Assembly (NCBI RefSeq): GCF_025143825.1
Contig: NZ_CP083560.1
Coordinates: 868,001-932,000 of the forward strand
Reading direction: 5' to 3'
DNA: 64,000 nt
Source: Sulfitobacter sp. S223
GTDB lineage: Bacteria; Pseudomonadota; Alphaproteobacteria; Rhodobacterales; Rhodobacteraceae
The notes beneath the pieces were generated by a model, which had not been told where the DNA came from, ran no database searches, and saw nothing but the letters and a program-made list of their open reading frames with translations. Made by a program: the position numbers and the translations under genes. Positions within the stretch are counted from its first letter, which is position 1, and every line of letters begins with the position of its first letter. Positions 47,511-56,073 of this stretch are shown here, piece by piece.

Positions 47511-49887
47511 TGGCAAACACTTTCAACAAATCCGCTGGCGGGGTGCGCGCCAGTCTGCGTGCAGGCCACGCCGCGGCCAGAATTGCCGCGACCAAAGCAA
47601 ACAATCCCAGCACGGCGTAGTCACCCGGAAAGACGTACATAGGTAACCGCCAGCCAAAGGCCTCTACGTTCACAATCGCCAGTAAGACCCAAGCCAGCAC
47701 AAGACCCAAGGGCAAGGCGAGAACCGCTGTCAGCACGGCCAGCACCACCGCGCGGATCAGTTCCAATTGTCCCAACCGGCGACGTGTCAGCCCCAGCGCC
47801 CACGCAGGCGCCAACTGTGGCAGCCGCATCCCCGCCAGGGTTAACAAGCTCATGAAAATGGCAAAGCCCGCCACGCTAAGCGTCAGCACGTTAAGGGCGG
47901 CAGTCACAGTGAACGTCCGTTCGAACACCGCAAGGGAAAATGCCTTGATCTGGGATTGATCCGTAATGCTTTGCGCGGGCATCCCGAATTCGTCTGACAG
48001 TGCGGTACGCAAGGCAACCGGTGTGTCCGTGCGCAGACCAAAGCGCGTTGCCCCGACGTTCGGATGCAATTTGGCAAACAGTGGTTCGGAAATGATGGCC
48101 TGTCCGATGGGATTACCGTAGTCCCCAAACACGCCGACAATAGGAAGCGATAACTCCGGAGCGATTGTCAGGCTGTCGCCCACCCAAATCCGTGCGCGGC
48201 GGGCCAGTTGCTCGTTCACCAGAACTGCGCTGCCGTTGGCAATTTGATCCCAGACTTCGGGGGCTTCATCCAGAAATACCCAGTTGTCGCGGTAGGTCGC
48301 ACCGATCCGCGCGCCATATAGCTCGGCGGGTAAGCCTGCCAGCTCTGCCTCTACGGACAGTAACGGAAGAACTTCGGTCACAAGGGGTGCGACGAACTGT
48401 TCTAGTGCGCGTGCCTCCTCCGGGCTTTCGGTGCTCACGTAAAGCTCGGACGCGAGACGCTGATCAAGAAATCCGGTAAAGGTCAGACGAAAGCTTGAGA
48501 CCATCGTGGAAACCCCGATGTTTGCCGCCATCGCAAGCAACAATGCCATAAGAGCAAGGCTGAGGCCGGGCAGTTGTTGACGTGTGTCGGCCCAAAACCA
48601 TTGTGCCGTAACTGCTTTGGCAAGGTGTTGCGAAAGGCGCAGGAAGGCGTCCAGCAACAAGGGCAGTGCCAGTGCAGCACCGACCAGCAAACAGCCCAGC
48701 AGGCCAAATCCCATCACCAAGCCATCTGCCAGCAGTGCAAGCAGACAGGCGGTGACCAGCAAGGCGCCGCTGGCTGCGATTTGAATGCGCCGCCGCGCGC
48801 CCCTTGCCGTGGCCCACGCTCTTGGCTGGGCGCTGGCCAAAAGCGGCATGCGCGCGATGGAGGTGAGCGCACCCGCCGCTGCAATGCCTGTTCCAAGTAC
48901 TGAAATCGCAATGCCGGACAGCCACCAAGAGGGCCGCAGTTGCAATGTTCCCGATACTTCTGCGCCATAAAGCCCTTTGAGGGTGGCTGCCACATCAGGC
49001 AACAGGCTGGCCGCGACCAGATACCCCAAGAAGACCCCGATAAGCCCGCCGATCAAAGCAAACACAAACAGCTCTGCTGCCATAAGCGCGATCAGGCGGC
49101 CTAGGGGCATACCCAAAGCACGCAGTGTCCGCACCATCGCGCGCCGCTGTTCAAAAGCAAGCCCGATTGCCCCGTGTACAATGAAAATCCCCACAGCAAA
49201 GCTGAGCAAGCCGAAAGCGGTCAGATTTAGGTGAAAGCTGTCCGTCAGTCGCCCGACATCTGATCCACCCTGCGCGGCACGACGGATTAGATCGGGCGCA
49301 ACATCTGCCAGTGGCAGGCGACCTAAGGGTTGCTGAGGCGCCATAATCAGGCGGCTTAGCTTGCCTTGGGCGTCAAGCAGGCGCTGGGCAACAAATATAT
49401 CGGTAATGGCTGTATCCGGTGCGATTGATGGTTCGATCACTACAGGCGCGTCGATCAATCTATTGATTTTTGATGCAGTCGCCGCATTCGCAAAGACCGG
49501 CTGTTGCTCCAGAAATTCCGGTAGGTCCATTTCTCCACCGCCGCCAACTGGTCCCAATCCGCCGGGCGCAGTCAGCGGATCAATCCCGACCAGCCGAACA
49601 TCGCCCAATCGGCCCTCTGTAACCGGACCCACTAACCACCCTGCGCGGCGAAGGGCGATAAACGTCTCCTGGGGGATTGTGTCTCCTGTGCGGGGTAGCA
49701 ATTGGTCATATTGCCCTTCACCCAATGTGGCGGCGGCAGCATCATAGCTTGCGCGGGCCTCCGCGTTGACGGCCTGAACGCCGGACCATAATGCGGTTGC
49801 CAGCGCCAGCCCTGCCACCAGCGTGAACAGCTGCAAGGGGTTGCGCCGCCAATGCGATAGTAGTGCTGACAGGCCCGTCCACGTCAT
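47500..49887 (-). CDS. FtsX/MacB-type ABC transporter permease
   Basis: A 795-residue inner-membrane permease with an N-terminal helix (about 18-38), a large periplasmic region (40-215), three helices (about 220-350), a second set (375-475), another periplasmic region and three C-terminal helices. This is the duplicated FtsX arrangement and corresponds to AttF plus AttG in one chain. The substrate is unknown, perhaps a lipid or hydrophobic peptide. It overlaps its ATPase gene by 4 bases. Confidence 0.88.
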   Translation of the reverse strand: MTWTGLSALLSHWRRNPLQLFTLVAGLALATALWSGVQAVNAEARASYDAAAATLGEGQYDQLLPRTGDTIPQETFIALRRAGWLVGPVTEGRLGDVRLVGIDPLTAPGGLGPVGGGGEMDLPEFLEQQPVFANAATASKINRLIDAPVVIEPSIAPDTAITDIFVAQRLLDAQGKLSRLIMAPQQPLGRLPLADVAPDLIRRAAQGGSDVGRLTDSFHLNLTAFGLLSFAVGIFIVHGAIGLAFEQRRAMVRTLRALGMPLGRLIALMAAELFVFALIGGLIGVFLGYLVAASLLPDVAATLKGLYGAEVSGTLQLRPSWWLSGIAISVLGTGIAAAGALTSIARMPLLASAQPRAWATARGARRRIQIAASGALLVTACLLALLADGLVMGFGLLGCLLVGAALALPLLLDAFLRLSQHLAKAVTAQWFWADTRQQLPGLSLALMALLLAMAANIGVSTMVSSFRLTFTGFLDQRLASELYVSTESPEEARALEQFVAPLVTEVLPLLSVEAELAGLPAELYGARIGATYRDNWVFLDEAPEVWDQIANGSAVLVNEQLARRARIWVGDSLTIAPELSLPIVGVFGDYGNPIGQAIISEPLFAKLHPNVGATRFGLRTDTPVALRTALSDEFGMPAQSITDQSQIKAFSLAVFERTFTVTAALNVLTLSVAGFAIFMSLLTLAGMRLPQLAPAWALGLTRRRLGQLELIRAVVLAVLTAVLALPLGLVLAWVLLAIVNVEAFGWRLPMYVFPGDYAVLGLFALVAAILAAAWPARRLARTPPADLLKVFANER

Positions 49888-50540
49888 GCCAAAAGCCCGC
49901 TTTGCAGATGCAACTGCCGCTGCATCCGCGCTGCCAGACGGGGCGAGTGCGTGACCATCACGAGGGCTGCGCCTGTTTGACCCACCAGCGCGAGCATCTG
50001 GTCCATCACCTCCGCTGCGGTGGCTTCGTCAAGATTTCCTGTCGGTTCATCCGCGAGCATCAGCTTTGGCTTGGCCGCTAATGCGCGCGCGATCGCTACG
50101 CGCTGTTGCTGGCCGCCCGACAATTGCTCGGGGTATTTGGATAGATGCGCACCCAAACCCAAAGCCACCGCCAGATCGCCCGCCGCCTTGCGATCATAGA
50201 CACCAGCCAGCCGCGCCTGAAAAGCAATGTTCGCCGCAACGTCAAGGGAAGGGATGAGGTTGAATTGTTGGAATATGATGCCGACGCCGCTTCGTCGCAC
50301 GGCGGCACGGGCGGCGTCATCCATCGTTGCTACGTCTTTCCCATCCAGCAGGATGCTGCCTTCATCCGGGATGTCCAATCCTCCGATCAGATGCAGTAGC
50401 GTGCTTTTGCCTGATCCGCTCTCGCCTGTCAGCGCGACGGTGTCCCCTGCAGCGACCTCCATATCAATGCCGCGCAGGACGGGCACAGAACCTTCGGCCC
50501 CAGCGTAGGATTTTTTCAAATCTTTGACATTCAGTAGCAT
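49884..50540 (-). CDS. ABC transporter ATP-binding protein (LolD/MacB type)
   Basis: A 218-residue ATPase with Walker [11 protein letters not shown]-loop IFQQFNL, signature [15 protein letters not shown], Walker [13 protein letters not shown] and the switch His in VTHSPRL. The DEPTGNLD form is typical of LolD/MacB/FtsE export families. ATG 50540 behind GGGGTGCC is used, rejecting a 156-residue upstream extension. It leads the three-gene operon with the permease and the AttH-like protein. Confidence 0.93.
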   Translation of the reverse strand: MLLNVKDLKKSYAGAEGSVPVLRGIDMEVAAGDTVALTGESGSGKSTLLHLIGGLDIPDEGSILLDGKDVATMDDAARAAVRRSGVGIIFQQFNLIPSLDVAANIAFQARLAGVYDRKAAGDLAVALGLGAHLSKYPEQLSGGQQQRVAIARALAAKPKLMLADEPTGNLDEATAAEVMDQMLALVGQTGAALVMVTHSPRLAARMQRQLHLQSGLLA

Positions 50541-50687
50541 ATGGCACCCCGTGAGCTGATTAAGACCTATCGCAGTTGTGCAGTAAGACCAGCAGGATTT
50601 TCGGAGGTTTGGACCATATGTCGCGTGTGCGGTGGTCAGGAAGGTTCCGGCAACTAGATACATGTGGGTGATGAAAGGTGGAACAGA

Positions 50688-51155
50688 ATGGAATTGAAAC
50701 CCGATTGGGAATACGTGGCAGACACGGTGATGGGCGGCGTCTCTACCGGAGAGGTCCAGAACGGGCAAATAGCGGGCCGTCAGGCGGTGCGGTTGACCGG
50801 CGAAGTCTCGATTGAGAATGACGGTGGATTTATCCAGATGGCGTTTGATGTGGCACAGGGCGATGTGATGGATGCCTCTGCATGGGCGGGGGTCGAAATT
50901 GAGGTGCGCGGTGACGGTACCGGTTATGAAATGCGCCTGCGCACAGATCAATTGGAGCGGCCTTGGCAATCCTTTCGTACAACAATTGATGTGACCGAAG
51001 ACTGGCAAACAATCCGGTTCCCCTGGGGCGCTTTTGAGGGGCGCAAGACCGACCAGACGCTTGATCCCGCTCGCTTACGCAGGATCGGGATTTTGGCATA
51101 CGGACAAAAGATGCAGGCAGATATCGCGGTGTCTGCGATCCGGCTTTACCGTTGA
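50688..51155 (+). CDS. CIA30/NDUFAF1-family protein
   Basis: A 155-residue beta-sandwich protein of the CIA30 family, whose mitochondrial member NDUFAF1 assists complex I assembly. Readable features are WEYVADTVMGGVSTGE, RLTGEVSIENDGGFIQMAF and the C-terminal RIGILAYG. The start at 50688 has AAAGGTGGA upstream; a GTG eight codons earlier is less likely. The DUF2805 gene follows within 6 bases. Confidence 0.85.
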   Translation: MELKPDWEYVADTVMGGVSTGEVQNGQIAGRQAVRLTGEVSIENDGGFIQMAFDVAQGDVMDASAWAGVEIEVRGDGTGYEMRLRTDQLERPWQSFRTTIDVTEDWQTIRFPWGAFEGRKTDQTLDPARLRRIGILAYGQKMQADIAVSAIRLYR

Positions 51156-51160
51156 AGAAC

Positions 51161-51376
51161 ATGGGGCAATCGCGGGACCTTGATGCGGCTGATCTAAGCG
51201 CCATTATCCAGATGGCTCTTAGCGATCATGTGCCATTTGCTACAATAGAACTCGATTACGGCCTGTCCGAAAAAGAGGTGCAGGCGATCATGCGGCGGGA
51301 ACTTAAGCCGGGCAGCTATCGCGCGTGGCGAAAACGGGTACATGATTTTGGAACCCGTCGGGCACAATACAAATGA
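51161..51376 (+). CDS. DUF2805 / TIGR03643 family small protein
   Basis: A 71-residue protein. DLSAIIQMALSDHVPFATIE, YGLSEKEVQAIMRRELKPGS and WRKRVHDFGTRRAQYK match the TIGR03643 family and read like a small helix-turn-helix domain, so nucleic-acid binding is possible but unproven. TTG at 51152 is an alternative start that would overlap the CIA30 stop. The 3' end overlaps the kinase start (ATGA). Confidence 0.8.
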   Translation: MGQSRDLDAADLSAIIQMALSDHVPFATIELDYGLSEKEVQAIMRRELKPGSYRAWRKRVHDFGTRRAQYK

Positions 51377-52692
51377 ACCCGCGCCGCGACAAAGGGTTAG
51401 CGGTGCCCGCGACCCGTTTGGGGCGTTTGTCGCGACTTGGCGCACTGACCGCAGGGGTTGCCGGGAATATGGCAATGGGTGGCATGGCGCAGCTTGGGCG
51501 GGGGGAACGCCCCGACTGGCGCGGACTGCTCATGACCCCCATGAATGTCACTCGCATAGCGGATGAACTCTCAAAGATGCGCGGAGCGGCGATGAAGATC
51601 GGGCAACTGGTATCGATGGACACAGGTGATGTTCTACCGCCCGAGCTTTCCCAGATCATGGCACGGCTACGCGATAACGCGGATTTCATGCCGCCGGCCC
51701 AACTCAAGAAAGTCTTGGCGGCGCAATGGCCGGACGGATGGTTGAAGGATTTTTCCCGCTTTGATGTACGCCCCATCGCGGCAGCCTCTATCGGGCAGGT
51801 ACACCGCGCAACCTTGCGCGACGGAAGGGAACTGGCGATCAAGGTCCAGTATCCCGGTGTGGCCCGCAGCATCGACAGCGATGTGGCGAATGTCGGCGCG
51901 TTGATCCGTATGTCGGGCATGTTGCCAAAGGGCTTTGAGCTGGAGCCGTATCTGGCCGAAGCGGCCCGCCAGTTGCACGAAGAAACTGATTATGTTCGTG
52001 AGGCACATTACCTCACAGCGTTCGAAGAATTGCTGGCAGGGGAACAGGAATTTATAGTGCCGAAGGTCCATGCTGACTGGAGCACACATAGTATTCTTGC
52101 AATGGATTTTGTGATCAGCAAGCCGATTGAGGAGGCCCTGTCGGAAAACAAGGAACAGCGCAATTCCATCACGCAGAAATTTATCAGGCTTTTCTTAAGT
52201 GAGTTGTTTAATTTCAGGATGTTGCAGAGCGATCCTAACTTCGCAAACTATCGGTATGTTCCATCGACCGGTGACATTGTTTTGCTGGATTTTGGAGCAA
52301 CGCGCGAAATTAGTGAAGATATTTCAAGGTTTTATCTGAATGTGCTGAAGGCTGGTTTGAGCGGTGAGCGAGATAAGCTTGAAGACCTTTTCGTAAGTAT
52401 TGGAATCTTAAATGAAAATACGGATTTTAAGCATCGGGGCGTGGTGCTCGATCTAGCGCAGATGGTCTTTGACCGATTGCGCGCGCCGGAGTTCGATTTT
52501 GCAGATACGGCCTTTGTACAAAGCATACAAAGCGCAGGTGAAGCGTTAGTTCGCGACGGCTTCGTACCAACTGCGGTCCCGATGGAATTGCTGTATGTTC
52601 AGCGAAAGCTTGGGGGGATGTTTCTGTTGGGGGCAAAGCTGAAAGCGCGGCTGCCTCTCAGCGAAATGCTGGCAGATTATCTTGTGGATTGA
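51373..52692 (+). CDS. ABC1/COQ8-like atypical kinase (UbiB/ADCK family)
   Basis: A 439-residue protein-kinase-like protein. The KxGQ motif (MKIGQLVSMD), the alanine-rich loop AAASIGQVH, the catalytic segment QSDPNFANYRYV and the metal motif LLDFGATREI are all present. The QSDPN form resembles eukaryotic COQ8/ADCK3 more than bacterial UbiB, which carries a HADxHPGN-type motif. Members support ubiquinone synthesis as ATPases. It has no C-terminal membrane helices like UbiB. Its operon partner CIA30 suggests a respiratory role. Confidence 0.88.
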   Translation: MNPRRDKGLAVPATRLGRLSRLGALTAGVAGNMAMGGMAQLGRGERPDWRGLLMTPMNVTRIADELSKMRGAAMKIGQLVSMDTGDVLPPELSQIMARLRDNADFMPPAQLKKVLAAQWPDGWLKDFSRFDVRPIAAASIGQVHRATLRDGRELAIKVQYPGVARSIDSDVANVGALIRMSGMLPKGFELEPYLAEAARQLHEETDYVREAHYLTAFEELLAGEQEFIVPKVHADWSTHSILAMDFVISKPIEEALSENKEQRNSITQKFIRLFLSELFNFRMLQSDPNFANYRYVPSTGDIVLLDFGATREISEDISRFYLNVLKAGLSGERDKLEDLFVSIGILNENTDFKHRGVVLDLAQMVFDRLRAPEFDFADTAFVQSIQSAGEALVRDGFVPTAVPMELLYVQRKLGGMFLLGAKLKARLPLSEMLADYLVD

Positions 52693-52697
52693 AGGGC

Positions 52698-52717
52698 GCG
52701 GGGCATTGCTGCCCCGC
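52698..52717. terminator. Hairpin between convergent kinase and dehydrogenase genes
   Basis: GCGGGGCA (52698-52705) pairs perfectly with TGCCCCGC (52710-52717) around TTGC, directly after the kinase stop and just before the stop of the convergent gene. There is no strong T-run. Confidence 0.55.
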
Positions 52718-52723
52718 ACTCAG

Positions 52724-53572
52724 TCAGCTCTTCTTGGTGTCGTCGACCACGTTCATCGTGGCCAGGCCGGAGTTACCCAGTTCCACCCCTGCGAAGGGGC
52801 CTCCGTGGCACATGTGATTGGGGTCATGCGGGTCCATCGGAGGTTCGTTCGCCAGTACCTCTTCCGCGAATTGTTCGGCATTGTCGGTAGGGCGATACCC
52901 CAAAAAATGCGCCTTTGAGTTGTCTACTGGCGCGCGGTCGTTGTCGCTGACGCCATAGATAACGGCAAAGCCGGTCACGGGTGTTTCAATGCAACGGGTG
53001 ACCAGCTGGATCAGGTCGTCATAGCTTAGCCATGAGCCAAGAGCGCGGGCATTGTTGACCTGCGCGCAAGACAGGATGCGCATGTGGACGCTCTCCACTC
53101 CGCGCTTTTCCCAGTACATCCGGCCCAAATCCTCAGAGAAGCATTTGGCGAGACCGTAAAATGTATCGGGGCGGTGGGCGACTTCTGTATCGATGAATTC
53201 GTTCTTTGGATACATGCCGACAGCATGGATGGACGAGCCATATACCACGCGGCGCACGCCATGGCGCGAAGCAGCTTCCCATATATTGTAGGACCCGATA
53301 AAATTAGGGCCCAAAAGTTGTTCAAATGGGCCTTCGTCCACGAAAGCGCCCATGTGCACGACCATTTCTGCGCCCTCAATGACAGCGTTCATGGCATCGA
53401 AATCGGCCAAGTCGGCCTGAACGTAACGCTCACCTGCGTAAAGTGCGCCGGGTTGTTCCTTGATATCTGTCGAGACAAGTTCGTCGCAGAGCGCTGTCAG
53501 CGGCTCACGCAGGTAAGAACCAAGGCGTCCTGCGGCACCGGTAAGGACGAGTTTGCTTAGCTTTTTGGGCAT
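52724..53572 (-). CDS. NAD(P)-dependent dehydrogenase/epimerase, uronate dehydrogenase-like
   Basis: A 282-residue extended short-chain dehydrogenase. The nucleotide loop is LTGAAGRLGSYLREPL, the catalytic set is YGSS plus YGLAK (Tyr-x3-Lys), and the opening is like uronate dehydrogenase (Udh), which oxidises galacturonate or glucuronate. At 282 residues it is slightly longer than Udh, with an insert before the C-terminus. It is the last gene of the catabolic run. The substrate is not proven; an NAD-epimerase role is the alternative. Confidence 0.78.
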   Translation of the reverse strand: MPKKLSKLVLTGAAGRLGSYLREPLTALCDELVSTDIKEQPGALYAGERYVQADLADFDAMNAVIEGAEMVVHMGAFVDEGPFEQLLGPNFIGSYNIWEAASRHGVRRVVYGSSIHAVGMYPKNEFIDTEVAHRPDTFYGLAKCFSEDLGRMYWEKRGVESVHMRILSCAQVNNARALGSWLSYDDLIQLVTRCIETPVTGFAVIYGVSDNDRAPVDNSKAHFLGYRPTDNAEQFAEEVLANEPPMDPHDPNHMCHGGPFAGVELGNSGLATMNVVDDTKKS

Positions 53573-53593
53573 ATGGTGGCCTTTCAGGGTAGG

Positions 53594-54367
53594 TTATTTC
53601 AGTTTGCTTCGGACATTTGACAGAAGTGCATCGGTGGCGCGAGCTAGAAGCGTTGTATCGGTGCCGCAGGCGACAAAGGTGAAGCCTTCGTTCAGCAATT
53701 GGGCGGCAAAGGCTGCATCATTTACCAGAGTGCCCACAGGCATTCCCTTTGCCATCAGCCTTTGCGCGCATGGACGGATCAGGTCCCAGACTTCGGTATC
53801 CAGTGGCTTGCCAAGTTTGCCAATGTCGGCAGCGATATCCGCAGGCCCGAAGAAAATACCATGCACACCGTCCACGTCAGCGACGGCTTCAGCCTGCTCG
53901 ATGGCACTGCGCGTCTCCAGCTGTAGCAGAACGGTCGTTTCTTCTTCCACGCGGCTAAGATAGTCGGGGATACGGCCAAAACTATTGGCACGTGTCGCGC
54001 CCGAAAAACCGCGTAAGCCACGCGGCGGATAACGAGTAGCGGCAACAGCGGCCTCGGCTTCAGCCACGGTGTTGATCATCGGGAACAACAAGCCGCGCGC
54101 CCCAAGATCCAGAAGGCGTTTGACCATAACGGGATCATTCCACTCCGGTCGAACGATTGTCGTCGTTCCCGTGGCGGCAAAGGCTTGCATTTGCCCTAGC
54201 GTGCTGAAGTAATCGTTGGGAGAATGCTCCATATCAATGAGCGCCCAGTCAAAACCAGCGGGTGCAGTGACTTCGGCTGCAAAAGCGCTTGATAAACTGA
54301 CCCAAAGGCCAAGCTGTTTTTGCTTTGCGCGCAGTGCGTGGGTGAAAGGATTGTCCGGATATTGCAT
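53594..54367 (-). CDS. HpcH/HpaI-family aldolase
   Basis: A 257-residue class II, metal-dependent aldolase. The typical residues are the DWALIDMEHSPND strand, RPEWNDPVMVKRLLDLGARG, the metal Glu in LLQLETRSAIEQ, and GPADIAADIG with the metal Asp. It splits or forms 2-keto-3-deoxy acids; relatives include HpaI and 2-keto-3-deoxy-sugar-acid aldolases. It overlaps the upstream hydantoinase B gene by one base. Its place beside a uronate-dehydrogenase-like enzyme fits acid-sugar or related catabolism. Confidence 0.88.
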   Translation of the reverse strand: MQYPDNPFTHALRAKQKQLGLWVSLSSAFAAEVTAPAGFDWALIDMEHSPNDYFSTLGQMQAFAATGTTTIVRPEWNDPVMVKRLLDLGARGLLFPMINTVAEAEAAVAATRYPPRGLRGFSGATRANSFGRIPDYLSRVEEETTVLLQLETRSAIEQAEAVADVDGVHGIFFGPADIAADIGKLGKPLDTEVWDLIRPCAQRLMAKGMPVGTLVNDAAFAAQLLNEGFTFVACGTDTTLLARATDALLSNVRSKLK

Positions 54368-56073
54368 TAAATCTCTTCACCAGCCGCTATGGCGGATTTC
54401 ACTTTTTCAATATTTTCGGGGCTTAATCCATAGTCGATGGATGCTGAAGTTTCAGTTATGTAACCTTTTGCCAGATCGCGCATGACGGCGGCCTGATCGC
54501 GCTCTGACGCGGGGCCGTAGCCCGCACCGCCTGGGAAAGCCATCTGCACACGCGCGCCATGAGGGACAAACTGGCGGCCTTTCCCTTGCATTGGTGTGCC
54601 ATCATCGCGGGCAATCGTTGTGGGTGCTCCGTTCCCGCCACCGCGCCTACCTCGCGCTGGATGATCTACACGGTCCAGCATCGCGGAGATGTCGAATTCA
54701 TAGCCATCGCGCGCGCCTACCTCCATGAATTGGCCCAAACCGCCCCGCATCCGTCCTACGCCGCCAGAACCGGGGCGCAGTTCCTTGCGCCAGATGATCA
54801 CAGGGCCAGCGTGTTCTGTCGCTTCGACTGGCATGGTCATCACACCCGATGGAAAAGCGGTTGCGTTGAGCCCGTCCACCCGTGGCCGTGCGCCCGCGCC
54901 GCCAGAATTGAAAGTCAGCACTTCGGCACGGCGGGCCCCGAGGGGGGCGGGCACGTCACTGCGCGGGCGCAATGAAACCTGAAAGTTGCACAAGCAACCG
55001 GCGCCTTCTGCGGGGACAACGTCAGGCAAGATTTTGTCCAGTGCGTCATAGACAGTGTCGGGTACAAAGTGGCCGACTATGTGGCGCAGGGCCACTGGTG
55101 CCGGATGCAAGGCATTTACGATTGTGTTTTCCGGCGCGTAAATCTCGAACGGGGCCAGCGACGCGGCGTTATTTGGGATTTCCGGCGCAATCGCGCATTT
55201 GAGAGCATAACAAGCGTAGGCCTTTGCGTAGACTAGCGGACAGTTGATGCCTTTTGGGTCAAGCCCCGAAGTGCCCGTGAAATCGCTCAGGATGCGGTCT
55301 TTGCTGACGGTTAGCTTTACCCGCAGCGTAATCGGAGAGGCGAAGCCGTCAACCGTCATCTCACCGGTGGCCGAGGTTTGGGGGAGGGTAGCGATCCGTT
55401 CCAACGTGGCGCGGCGGGAATTGTTAAAGATGAACGCAGCGATGCCTGTCAGATCATCAAGGTCGAATTCTGTCATCATCTCAATCAGGCGGCGGTGGCC
55501 GATTTCATTGCAGGTCGCCAGTGCATACAGGTCACCGACCAGTTGGTCAGGCTCGCGCACGTTGCCGCGCACGATGCGCAGCAGCGTCTGGTCGACCTCA
55601 CCACGGTCGGCAAAGCGCATGATCGGCAGATAAAGCCCTTCTTCATAGATGGAATTGGCATCCGCGCCGAAACCGCGCCCGCCGATATCAACCACATGGG
55701 CAGTACAGGCGAAGAATCCGACCAATCTGCCGCAGTGGAACGAAGGGGTGACCATGGTGATGTCATGCAGGTGTCCGGTGCCTTCCCATGGGTCGTTGGT
55801 CAGATATACATCGCCTTCGGCCATGGTTTCGCGGCCGATGCGGCGGATGAAGTGTGCAACGGCGTCGGCCATGGCATTCACGTGGCCCGGTGTGCCGGTG
55901 ACGGCTTGTGCCAGCATCAACCCGTCGGCGTCATAAACACCCGCTGACAGATCACCTGCCTCCCGCACCGAGGTGGAAAAGGCCGTTCGCACCAGAGCCT
56001 GCGCCTGCTCTTCCACAACAGAAATCAGACGGTTCCACATCACTTGGTAAGCTACAGTAGATGGCGTGCTCAT
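54367..56073 (-). CDS. Hydantoinase B / oxoprolinase B subunit
   Basis: A 568-residue HyuB-type subunit (family hydantoinase_B). Features include MWNRLISVVEEQAQALVRTA, DVYLTNDPWEGTGHLHDITM and the C-terminal GGAGYGPASERD. With HyuA it should open a cyclic amide, such as a hydantoin, 5-oxoproline or N-methylhydantoin, using ATP. It overlaps hyuA by 4 bases. The substrate is unknown. Confidence 0.92.
   Translation of the reverse strand: MSTPSTVAYQVMWNRLISVVEEQAQALVRTAFSTSVREAGDLSAGVYDADGLMLAQAVTGTPGHVNAMADAVAHFIRRIGRETMAEGDVYLTNDPWEGTGHLHDITMVTPSFHCGRLVGFFACTAHVVDIGGRGFGADANSIYEEGLYLPIMRFADRGEVDQTLLRIVRGNVREPDQLVGDLYALATCNEIGHRRLIEMMTEFDLDDLTGIAAFIFNNSRRATLERIATLPQTSATGEMTVDGFASPITLRVKLTVSKDRILSDFTGTSGLDPKGINCPLVYAKAYACYALKCAIAPEIPNNAASLAPFEIYAPENTIVNALHPAPVALRHIVGHFVPDTVYDALDKILPDVVPAEGAGCLCNFQVSLRPRSDVPAPLGARRAEVLTFNSGGAGARPRVDGLNATAFPSGVMTMPVEATEHAGPVIIWRKELRPGSGGVGRMRGGLGQFMEVGARDGYEFDISAMLDRVDHPARGRRGGGNGAPTTIARDDGTPMQGKGRQFVPHGARVQMAFPGGAGYGPASERDQAAVMRDLAKGYITETSASIDYGLSPENIEKVKSAIAAGEEI

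Noticed and set aside
50541..51008. 156-residue extension of the ABC ATPase
   Set aside because: It runs antisense through the CIA30 gene; ATG 50540 fits the family start.
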